A DNA stretch of 5,931 nucleotides from JALYTY01 sp964546935 (GTDB lineage Bacteria; Vulcanimicrobiota; Vulcanimicrobiia; Vulcanimicrobiales; Vulcanimicrobiaceae), in assembly GCA_964546935.1 (NCBI GenBank), contig CAZJLJ010000107.1, forward strand, positions 1-5,931, in the 5' to 3' direction. Both the position numbers and the translations under genes were made by a program. The notes under the pieces were generated by a model. It was not told where the DNA came from and did not search any database. It was given only the letters and a program-made list of their open reading frames with translations. Each line of letters opens with the position of its first letter. Within the stretch, counting starts at the first letter, position 1. Positions 1-4,834 of the stretch are shown here, one piece after another.

Positions 1-107
1 GGGCGTTCTCCGGCGGTCGATTCAACCATAAACCCTAGTAACCCGTCAAATCACTATACCGGTGCGTAAAATAAGAGCATTGAAGAACGGGGCGGCGTGT
101 GATAGCG

Positions 108-138
108 TTGCTTCATCGTTTCCTGAGACTCGTATAGT
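108..138 (+). promoter_or_regulatory. possible sigma70-type promoter for the small membrane protein gene
   Basis: A TTGCTT box at 108-113 and a TATAGT box at 133-138 are 19 bp apart, which is longer than the ideal 17. A transcript would begin near 145. It would be nearly leaderless for the ATG at 150, or carry a leader of about 70 nt for the ATG at 216. The rest of 1-149 shows no gene I can support. The three forward frames entering from the left edge close at 31, 38 and 69, and any of them could be the last codons of a gene outside the window. Confidence 0.25.
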
Positions 139-215
139 CGCGCACTGTAATGCTTGCATGCCCGGCTAGCAACTACGCGTATCTATCCGCTGTGACGATA
201 TCAAAGTTTAGGTCG

Positions 216-509
216 ATGCTGAGTAACTGGTATAAAAAACAGAAGGCCCGTAAGGAGGCCCCGCAACTTCTTCGTTGGATCGCTTTGATGCCGTCCATCG
301 GAGCCATTGCGATAATAACGGCGCGCTGGGCGCTGGCGAACATGTACGGATTCCTAAATACCGACCAAGCGAATTTCATGGTGGCGACGCTTGTGATGAT
401 TGCCGTTCCGTCGTTCGTCTTCGCAGGTTATTGCGCCGTGAAATTGGCGAAACTCTCGCGTGAGTCGAACTTGCCGCTTATGGCGATGTTGCGGCCGGAC
501 GAGGACTAG
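216..509 (+). CDS. small two-helix membrane protein, unknown function
   Basis: This predicts a 97-residue protein that I do not recognise. A lysine/arginine-rich N-terminus (residues 6-13, KKQKARKE) precedes a hydrophobic helix at about 18-38. A short polar loop with NTDQAN follows, then a second helix at about 53-75, then a basic stretch (KLAKLSRES) and an acidic end (RPDED). The positive-inside rule predicts a hairpin with both ends in the cytoplasm. The frame is also open from an ATG at 150. I prefer 216 because codons 150-215 include several rare in the neighbours (CTA, ATA, TCA, AGG) and encode nothing membrane-like. The start is uncertain: neither ATG has a good ribosome binding site, and the possible promoter at 108-138 would place 150 almost at the transcript end. 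The last 32 bp overlap the 3' end of the opposing gene. Confidence 0.6.
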   Translation: MLSNWYKKQKARKEAPQLLRWIALMPSIGAIAIITARWALANMYGFLNTDQANFMVATLVMIAVPSFVFAGYCAVKLAKLSRESNLPLMAMLRPDED

Positions 510-1221
510 GCGAAGCCTCGAGCCGCGGATCCGGCGCCGTTGCCGGAAAGGTGAATTCATCGTACGTAACCTGGGCGTTGATAACAAACGTCAGCATTAG
601 CGCGTGTTGCGTTCCGCTGAACGAACCGTGCGTAATAACCCAATGCCCATCCACCATCGCGTAATCAAGCGCAATAGCTTCGTCGCTGCCGTTTAACCGC
701 ATTTCAATGTGCCCGGGCAGCTGCGTTTGCTGGTCCTGAGCGACGTCGCTTGGGAAGAACGTGTTGTTTCCCGTCTTCGGCGTTGGATCGATCAAGAAAT
801 GCAAACGTGCATCGGTTGAATCAGGCGCGTATCGTGGCGCCCAGTACGGGTTGTAAGGAATGACGGCGTCGACGCTTGGATCCGAAGCGGGTATTGGAAA
901 GAGTCCCGGCAGATCTCGTTCCAGCGAAATATCTACGCGCTTCAAATTCGCGAAATAACTGAACGAAAACCGCGAGAACGGATCGAAGTACGGGATAATC
1001 GGAAACGCTTCGCCGGTGCGTTCTCCGCCGTTGGGCAAATCGCGCATGACCGCATAGTTATCCGACACGCGCACCGCCACGAATCGGTCGATCTCGCGGG
1101 CCTGCCCGTTCCCTTCGACGTGCGTGCGTTCACGATACGTCATGTACGGCGGCATCGTCGAGACGTATGTGGTCGCAGTGCGGTTGATCAGCAATGCAAG
1201 GGCGAGATCGGGTGGAAGCAT
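478..1221 (-). CDS. uncharacterised protein, possibly of an exported family, without a visible signal peptide
   Basis: From the ATG at 1221 this gives 247 residues with no cysteine. I cannot name a family. It begins with a helical stretch (about residues 5-22), followed by MPPYMTYRERTHVEG. The rest looks mostly beta-strand, with aromatic-rich segments such as PYFDPFSRFSFSYF (about 77-90) and VDGHWVITHGSF (about 190-201). It ends in a Pro/Ser/Ala tail (ASPSPRPAATSP). Alternating strands and a 'DGHW' element near the end recall LolA-like lipoprotein-carrier folds, but that is only a resemblance. The frame stays open upstream to 1479, but that part runs through the start of the divergent amidohydrolase gene and is probably not coding. 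No signal peptide or lipobox precedes the body, which is odd for a protein that looks extracytoplasmic. The gene is divergent from the amidohydrolase and convergent with the small membrane protein gene. Confidence 0.7.
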   Translation of the reverse strand: MLPPDLALALLINRTATTYVSTMPPYMTYRERTHVEGNGQAREIDRFVAVRVSDNYAVMRDLPNGGERTGEAFPIIPYFDPFSRFSFSYFANLKRVDISLERDLPGLFPIPASDPSVDAVIPYNPYWAPRYAPDSTDARLHFLIDPTPKTGNNTFFPSDVAQDQQTQLPGHIEMRLNGSDEAIALDYAMVDGHWVITHGSFSGTQHALMLTFVINAQVTYDEFTFPATAPDPRLEASPSPRPAATSP

Positions 1222-1278
1222 CGATGGGTTCGTTGCTTCGATAGAGGGAACGATCCTACCGCCGCCGCAGTTCGCCGC

Positions 1279-2460
1279 ATGCTCGAACAGTTTCCCATTG
1301 CTGTTACCGATCGCGTCGTGGAATTGCGCCGCATGATTCACCGGCGGCCGGAGCTGGGTTTTGAAGAACACGAGACATCGGCGCTTGTCGAACGCGAACT
1401 TGATGCGCTTGGTATCGAGCACCGGCGCCTGGCAAAAACGGGAATCGTCGGCATCATTCGAGGGGCGCTTCCCGGACACGTCGTCGCGCTGCGCGCCGAT
1501 ATGGATGCGTTGCCGATAACCGAACGCACAGGCCTGGAATACGCTTCAGAAATCCCCGGAAAAATGCACGCGTGTGGCCACGACGCCCACACCGCGATGC
1601 TGCTCGGTGCGGCGCACGTGCTGCAATCGATGCGCGATCGTTTACACGGCATGGTGGTGTTGCTCTTTCAGCCGGCTGAAGAGGGACCGGGCGGAGCGGA
1701 ACCGATGATCGCAGAGGGCGCACTGGACAATCCGAAAGTGGAAGCGGTTGCGATGCTTCACGTGGATCCGCGCATTGCGCCCGGCACGATAAGCATTACG
1801 CCGGGACCGGTCAATGCATCCGCCGACGAACTGTACGTTACGGTGCGCGGAAAAGGCGGCCATGGTGCATATCCACACACTGCTGTCGATACGATCCCCG
1901 CAGCGAGCGCAATCGTACTCGCACTACAAAACATTGCAGCGCGTGAAACGGATCCCTTAAAAAGCGTCGTGGTAACGATCGGAACGATCAGCGGTGGATA
2001 TCGCAATAACGTTATTGCGGATGAAGTGATGATGTCCGGAACGCTGCGTGCGCACGATCCCGAAATTCGCGATGCGTTGGAAGATCGCGTGCGCCGAATC
2101 GTCGACAACGTTGCAGCGGCATATGGCGCAACCGCGGAAATTCGAATCGTGCGCGGATATCCGCCGGTCGTCAACAATGTACCGTTAGCAGAAGCGTTCG
2201 CGGTTTACATGCGCGAGCGTACCGATGTGAAAGTCGAGCGTCTTGCACCCACAATGGGCGGCGAAGATTTCGCGTATTTCGCACAGCGCGTTCCAGGCGT
2301 GCACGCGCGTCTTGGAATTCGAAGCGAAGCAGCGCAATCGGTTTATCCCGGGCACAGCGCCGAATTCCGCATCGACGAGGCGGCGTTACCGGTCGGCGTT
2401 CAAACGCTGGTGGCATTCGCAAGCGGCGTCGGATCCGGCGAAATACCAATCGAGCGCTAG
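1279..2460 (+). CDS. M20 family (M20D-type) metal-dependent amidohydrolase
   Basis: This 393-residue protein has the usual length for M20D amidohydrolases, which cleave N-acyl or N-aminoacyl amides (hippurate, N-acetyl-diaminopimelate, indole-acetyl-amino-acid types). Visible motifs are HRRPELGFEE near 21-30, ADMDALP at 73-79, HACGHDAH at 97-104, QPAEEGPGG at 131-139, MLHVDP at 160-165, and GGEDFAYF at 327-334. By analogy with family structures, the metal ligands should be Cys99, His101, Glu135, His161 and the C-terminal His359 (GHSAEF). The dimerisation ('lid') domain is marked by GKGGHGAYPH near 191-200. All expected catalytic residues are present, so it should be active; the substrate cannot be read from sequence. 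No signal peptide is seen, so it is probably cytoplasmic. The frame is open back to 1120, but homology-like sequence starts only after 1279. The ATG has no Shine-Dalgarno sequence; a GAGGG at 1244-1248 is too far upstream. Confidence 0.95.
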   Translation: MLEQFPIAVTDRVVELRRMIHRRPELGFEEHETSALVERELDALGIEHRRLAKTGIVGIIRGALPGHVVALRADMDALPITERTGLEYASEIPGKMHACGHDAHTAMLLGAAHVLQSMRDRLHGMVVLLFQPAEEGPGGAEPMIAEGALDNPKVEAVAMLHVDPRIAPGTISITPGPVNASADELYVTVRGKGGHGAYPHTAVDTIPAASAIVLALQNIAARETDPLKSVVVTIGTISGGYRNNVIADEVMMSGTLRAHDPEIRDALEDRVRRIVDNVAAAYGATAEIRIVRGYPPVVNNVPLAEAFAVYMRERTDVKVERLAPTMGGEDFAYFAQRVPGVHARLGIRSEAAQSVYPGHSAEFRIDEAALPVGVQTLVAFASGVGSGEIPIER

Positions 2461-2465
2461 AACCC

Positions 2466-2487
2466 CTACAGCTTGTAGCTGCGACAA
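2466..2487. promoter_or_regulatory. overlapping palindromes, candidate operator
   Basis: TTGTAGCTGCGACAA at 2473-2487 is a 15-bp palindrome with one mismatched pair around a central T. It overlaps CAGCT-TGT-AGCTG (2469-2481) and CTACA-GCT-TGTAG (2466-2478), both perfect inverted repeats. The set lies just after the amidohydrolase stop, in the -35 to spacer region of a putative promoter for the next gene. No T-run follows on either strand, so it is not an intrinsic terminator. A binding site for a dimeric regulator is an inference. Confidence 0.4.
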
Positions 2488-2503
2488 AAGCAGGCACTAT
2501 ACA
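2473..2503 (+). promoter_or_regulatory. putative promoter of the SRPBCC protein gene
   Basis: TTGTAG (2473-2478) and TATACA (2498-2503) lie 19 bp apart. Transcription would start near 2510, giving a leader of about 17 nt that contains GGAAG (2512-2516), 10 nt before the ATG at 2527. This layout argues against the GTG at 2506 as start, because it would lie upstream of the transcript. The -35 box is a poor match and the spacer is long, so a weak or activator-dependent promoter is likely. Confidence 0.3.
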
Positions 2504-2509
2504 TAGTGC
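2494..2509. promoter_or_regulatory. 16-bp palindrome over the putative -10 box, candidate operator
   Basis: GCACTATACATAGTGC has perfect 7-bp arms (GCACTAT / ATAGTGC) around a central AC. It contains the putative TATACA -10 element, so a protein bound here would block RNA polymerase. Its centre (about 2501.5) is 21-22 bp from the centre of the palindrome at 2473-2487, roughly two helical turns on the same DNA face. No T-run follows, so a terminator is unlikely. Confidence 0.5.
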
Positions 2510-2526
2510 GTGGAAGCTACGGTTCC

Positions 2527-3024
2527 ATGGCTATAGTGACCGATGCCCTTGCCCATCCCGGGCTCCGGTCGTTCAGCGCGAGCCTGGACATCGAAGCGCC
2601 CGCAGAAGATGCCTTTTCGCTCCTGTGTGCCGTCGAGAAGTGGCCGGTGTGGTTCTCGATGCTGCGGAGCGCCAACCTCGTCGAACCTAAAGCCCCGCTT
2701 ACGATCGGCAGCGAAGTCTTAGTCCGCTCCAGCCTGCCTGGTGAAGAAGAGGAACTCTACGAGGTGGATCTCTTCATCGCCAACCATCATCTTTCGCTTG
2801 TGGGCGCTTACTCGGTGCGGCGACGCCTCGATTTCCGCATCGAGCGCAAAACGACGCGGTCGCGGCTTCACGTGAAACTTAGCTATCCCGCCTATCACGG
2901 ACGGGTCGGTGCGTTGCTTGACCACTGGAAAAACGCGCGCAAGGTCGACCGGGCTTTAATAGACGCTTTGGTCCATTTCAAGGGCTTGGTGGAGTATCGC
3001 CACGACGATGAGGCGCTGCTCTAG
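2527..3024 (+). CDS. SRPBCC/START-like (polyketide cyclase/dehydrase-type) protein
   Basis: This 165-residue protein has the layout of the SRPBCC superfamily, whose helix-grip fold encloses a hydrophobic pocket. A first strand, FSASLDIEAPA (about 16-26), leads into the helix AEDAFSLLCAVEKWPVWF (26-43), with the tryptophans typical of 'W..W' cyclase-like members. A run of strands follows (about 62-121, including VDLFIANHHLSLVG and LDFRIERK). A long amphipathic C-terminal helix (about 125-157) would close the pocket. Family members bind lipids or aromatic polyketides, or act as cyclases; nothing here reveals the ligand. It has no signal peptide. I chose the ATG at 2527, with GGAAG 10 nt upstream, over the in-frame GTG at 2506, which lies inside a palindrome and in the probable promoter. 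The stop codon lies in the 5' arm of a hairpin. Confidence 0.85.
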   Translation: MAIVTDALAHPGLRSFSASLDIEAPAEDAFSLLCAVEKWPVWFSMLRSANLVEPKAPLTIGSEVLVRSSLPGEEEELYEVDLFIANHHLSLVGAYSVRRRLDFRIERKTTRSRLHVKLSYPAYHGRVGALLDHWKNARKVDRALIDALVHFKGLVEYRHDDEALL

Positions 3025-3050
3025 CAGTCATTGACCGAGACTGCTAGGGC
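3018..3050. repeat. inverted repeat / hairpin between the SRPBCC gene and fmdB
   Basis: CTAGCAGTC (3021-3029) and GACTGCTAG (3039-3047) are perfect 9-bp inverted arms around a 9-nt loop. In RNA the stem can grow to 12 pairs (3018-3029 with 3039-3050) including one G-U. The stop codon of the SRPBCC gene (3022-3024) is in the left arm. The -35 box of the fmdB promoter is in the loop. A T4 run comes only at 3059-3062, nine bases past the stem, so intrinsic termination would be weak. It may be a regulator site, an attenuating or mRNA-protecting hairpin, or both. Confidence 0.6.
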
Positions 3051-3059
3051 TGGTAAGAT
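3031..3059 (+). promoter_or_regulatory. sigma70-type promoter of fmdB, near-leaderless
   Basis: TTGACC (3031-3036) and TAAGAT (3054-3059) are separated by exactly 17 bp, the best promoter match in the window. The expected transcription start is near 3066, three bases before the fmdB ATG at 3069. The mRNA would be leaderless or nearly so, which fits the absence of any Shine-Dalgarno sequence before that ATG. Confidence 0.55.
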
Positions 3060-3068
3060 TTTGCCCGT

Positions 3069-3320
3069 ATGCCTCTCTACGATTACCGCTGCACGAAGTG
3101 CGGCAACACCACTGAAATTCGCCATGGATTCAACGACACGTATAATGAGCCGTGCGCCAAGTGCGGCGGCGAAGTGAAACGCGTCATCGGTGCGGCTCCG
3201 ATCGTATTCAAAGGCTCCGGCTTCTACATCACGGATTCGCGCCCGGCCTCTGCGGGCGACAAATCGTCGTCGCCCTCATCAGGCGAGAAATCGTCGCCGT
3301 CGAGCGAATCGGCGGCCTGA
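3069..3320 (+). CDS. FmdB-family zinc-ribbon protein
   Basis: This 83-residue protein begins with the FmdB/CxxC_CxxC_SSSS signature MPLYDYRCTKCG. Four cysteines (8, 11, 29, 32) form two CxxC knuckles for one zinc ion. The family segment GSGFYITDSR (49-58) follows. From about residue 60 the tail is low-complexity, rich in Ser and Pro, with a duplicated nine-residue unit (GDKSSSPSS / GEKSSPSSE). The family was named after a putative regulator of formamidase expression in Methylophilus, but its general role is unknown; nucleic-acid or protein binding is commonly supposed. It is most likely cytoplasmic. It is the first gene of a two-gene unit with the membrane protein that starts three bases after its stop. 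The ATG has no Shine-Dalgarno sequence but sits just downstream of a good promoter. Confidence 0.93.
   Translation: MPLYDYRCTKCGNTTEIRHGFNDTYNEPCAKCGGEVKRVIGAAPIVFKGSGFYITDSRPASAGDKSSSPSSGEKSSPSSESAA
3255..3308 (+). repeat. 27-bp tandem duplication in the fmdB tail
   Basis: GGCGACAAATCGTCG (3255-3269) recurs as GGCGAGAAATCGTCG (3282-3296), 14 of 15 bases identical and 27 bp apart. This is in frame, so the protein tail repeats a nine-residue Gly-acid-Lys-Ser unit. The second halves of the units have diverged. Confidence 0.6.
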
Positions 3321-3323
3321 GAA

Positions 3324-3659
3324 GTGAACGTGCAGCCCGGGTGGATTCTCGGCGCTGGCATCATTTTGGCGCTGATCTTTACGGTCGCCGGCGCGATCGT
3401 CGCAGGCCTAGCAGCGCTTCGTTTTAAGCGCCGCCTGCAGGCGCTTAAAAAAGCGCCGCTGGCCTCATATGCTCCCGAGGCGCAAGCCTATCTCCATCGC
3501 ATCAACGCCGACCTCGAAGAGACGAAGCTGCTGCTGGAAAACGCGAAGGGCGCGCTTGGACGCATCAATGAAAGCCTTCGCGTTTTACGCATGCCCGAGG
3601 CAATACTCGCGCTGCGAACCGCAGGCGCGGCAATCCGGCTACTCCTTGCGCGCTCTTAG
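3324..3659 (+). CDS. small membrane-anchored helical protein, unknown function
   Basis: This 111-residue protein starts at a GTG. A single hydrophobic helix (about residues 7-32, rich in Ile, Leu, Ala and Gly) is followed by a basic patch, RFKRRLQALKK (33-43). Then comes a long amphipathic, probably coiled-coil stretch (about 52-90) containing HRINADLEETKLLLENAKGALGRINESLRVLR. The basic patch suggests the helical domain is cytoplasmic. I do not recognise the family; the layout resembles small DUF948- or YtxH-like coiled-coil membrane proteins, without clear homology. Only three bases separate its start from the fmdB stop and there is no separate ribosome binding site, so it is probably translated by re-initiation and works near the FmdB-like protein. 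The mRNA can form a strong hairpin where the membrane segment ends. Its stop codon overlaps that of the opposing methyltransferase gene. Confidence 0.75.
   Translation: MNVQPGWILGAGIILALIFTVAGAIVAGLAALRFKRRLQALKKAPLASYAPEAQAYLHRINADLEETKLLLENAKGALGRINESLRVLRMPEAILALRTAGAAIRLLLARS
3422..3450. repeat. perfect 11-bp inverted repeat inside a coding region
   Basis: TTTTAAGCGCC (3422-3432) and GGCGCTTAAAA (3440-3450) are perfect inverted arms with a 7-nt loop. The middle also contains the 10-bp palindrome GCCTGCAGGC (3433-3442). It covers codons 33-42 of the membrane protein, just after its transmembrane helix. The stem is not followed by a T-run in either direction, so it is not a normal terminator. 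Confidence 0.65.
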
Positions 3660-4834
3660 CTGAAGCCTGGTCCCGGCGGCTCTTCTTCGGGCGGCTCCCA
3701 GTGCCACGTAGCCGCAGGTGAAATGCCCTCCGGCGCGATCCCAAACATCGTGTCTCCGGACGCCGGCTCGGGCACCGCGAATGGCGCACCGAACGGCAAG
3801 TTATTCCCGGGTGGAACCGCGGCCGGCTCAGGCGGCATCGGCGCGCCGAACGGCAGCCCGGGGCTAAATGCCGGCGGAGGCTCCGCGTAAGTATTTATAG
3901 GCGGCGCCATCTGCGGCGGTGCGGGCGCCGGAGTGCCGGGGCTCGGCGTAACAGACGCGGCAGCGGGTTCAACGGGCGGAAATTCGTAACCGGCTTCGAC
4001 ACTGACCGGCGGCGGGAGGGTTGGAACTACGTTCGTGGGTTCGGGCGTAGCGGCCGCAGCCGGCACTTTCACTCGCACGGGTGACTTCGCAACGCGCGGC
4101 GTGAACCGCGGCGCCGGTAATTCGCCGGCAGCTGCACCTGCGAGTACGTATCGCGGCGGCGGCAACAATTGCGCGTCGGACTTTTGCGCAATCGCGCGCA
4201 GCTCGTCCATGAATTCGCGCGGGGCGTCTTCCATCTCCATCGTGTCGAGCAACAATTTTACCGAGTCAAGCAAATATTCGCGCGGCGGAACTTTCGAAAA
4301 CGCAAAGACGTGCTGCGATACATCGGCCTTTACGGCCTGCAGCAGTTTCTTCCAATACTCCAGCGGTTGATAATATTCGAATTGTCCGAGTTCACGCTTC
4401 GCCTGTGAGTAGAGCGACGCAATACGTTTTCCAAGCGGATCCGCCGGCGGTGCCGGTTCGATCACCACGACGCGCCGCGCAACGCGGGCTAATTCTGATA
4501 GCACTTGCGCATGAAAAAACGGATCGATTTCGTGCAAGTAATGAAACGAAACGGCGAGATCGAAGGAATTGTCTTTCGCTGGGATTACGGAAGTGCTGCC
4601 CCGCAGCAACTTCGCTTTTAAATTCGCGAATTTGTTGATCGCTTCGTTCCGATGCTCGATAACGGTGACCGTTGCACCGGTATCGATTGCGCGTTGGATG
4701 TAACCGCCGTCGGGTCCATAGCCGCAGAACAAAACCTTCGAGCGAGGCTCAACTGCAATCGCTTCCCAAACGAGCGTTTCGAGATATCGCGACTCCGCTT
4801 CGAATTCATCTGCGGTGTAGACCGGCTGGTTCAC
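3656..4834 (-). CDS. class I SAM-dependent methyltransferase with long proline-rich C-terminal tail
   Basis: This 392-residue protein has two parts. Residues about 10-235 form a class I (Rossmann-fold) methyltransferase: motif I is VLFCGYGPDGG (34-44), the acidic ribose-binding residue is Glu60 at the end of VTVIE, the motif II region is NSFDLAVSFHYLHEID (89-104), and RRVVVIEPAP (120-129) is the next strand. The substrate is unknown; ubiE-like and type-11 enzymes share this outline. Residues about 240-392 are low-complexity, rich in Pro, Ala and Glu, with LPFGAP repeated 19 residues apart (327 and 346), ending in PPEEEPPGPG. Such a tail is unusual for a small-molecule methyltransferase and may be a protein-interaction region. 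The GTG start overlaps the aroA stop as GTGA, with GGAG about 12 nt upstream, so translation is probably coupled to aroA. Its stop overlaps that of the opposing gene. Confidence 0.85.
   Translation of the reverse strand: MNQPVYTADEFEAESRYLETLVWEAIAVEPRSKVLFCGYGPDGGYIQRAIDTGATVTVIEHRNEAINKFANLKAKLLRGSTSVIPAKDNSFDLAVSFHYLHEIDPFFHAQVLSELARVARRVVVIEPAPPADPLGKRIASLYSQAKRELGQFEYYQPLEYWKKLLQAVKADVSQHVFAFSKVPPREYLLDSVKLLLDTMEMEDAPREFMDELRAIAQKSDAQLLPPPRYVLAGAAAGELPAPRFTPRVAKSPVRVKVPAAAATPEPTNVVPTLPPPVSVEAGYEFPPVEPAAASVTPSPGTPAPAPPQMAPPINTYAEPPPAFSPGLPFGAPMPPEPAAVPPGNNLPFGAPFAVPEPASGDTMFGIAPEGISPAATWHWEPPEEEPPGPGFS
3783..3856 (-). repeat. short direct repeat in the methyltransferase tail
   Basis: On the plus strand, 3783-3799 and 3840-3856 carry near-identical 17-mers (GGCGCRCCGAACGGCAR), 57 bp apart. 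They encode the two LPFGAP copies in the proline-rich tail. This suggests growth of the tail by in-frame duplication. Confidence 0.5.

Noticed and set aside
1..30. Possible tRNA 3' end (GGTCGATTCAACC) or a minus-strand start at the ATG at 29
   Set aside because: The T-arm does not pair and no acceptor stem is visible. The minus-strand ATG gives only ten codons before the edge with a poor ribosome binding site, too little to support.
252..258. Perfect AAGGAGG ribosome-binding-like sequence
   Set aside because: It lies inside the small membrane protein gene, and no start codon in a credible frame follows at the right distance. The TTG at 275 opens only a shadow frame.
508..518. AGGC-GAA-GCCT mini hairpin at a convergent junction as a terminator
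   Set aside because: It has only four base pairs and no T-run on either strand.
1120..1278. Upstream extension of the amidohydrolase reading frame
   Set aside because: Codons 1120-1278 encode an Arg/Cys-rich stretch unlike any M20 N-terminus and overlap the opposing gene. The ATG at 1279 gives the normal family length.
1222..1479. Upstream extension of the 478-1221 gene
   Set aside because: It lies antisense to conserved amidohydrolase codons (including HRRPELGF) and shows no signal peptide or domain, so it is probably a shadow.
1758..2497. Long minus-strand open frames opposite the amidohydrolase
   Set aside because: They mirror a gene with clear family motifs, have Arg/Ser-rich low-quality composition, and show no recognisable domain.
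3422..3452. Inverted repeat as an intrinsic terminator
   Set aside because: The stem is followed by A residues on the plus strand and by AAAAC on the minus strand beyond the core stem, with no U-tract in either transcript, and it lies well inside a coding region.
3447..3453. AAAAAAG as a possible -1 frameshift site after the coding hairpin
   Set aside because: The reading frame cuts it as AAA AAA G, the wrong phase for an X XXY YYZ slip, and the hairpin lies upstream rather than downstream.
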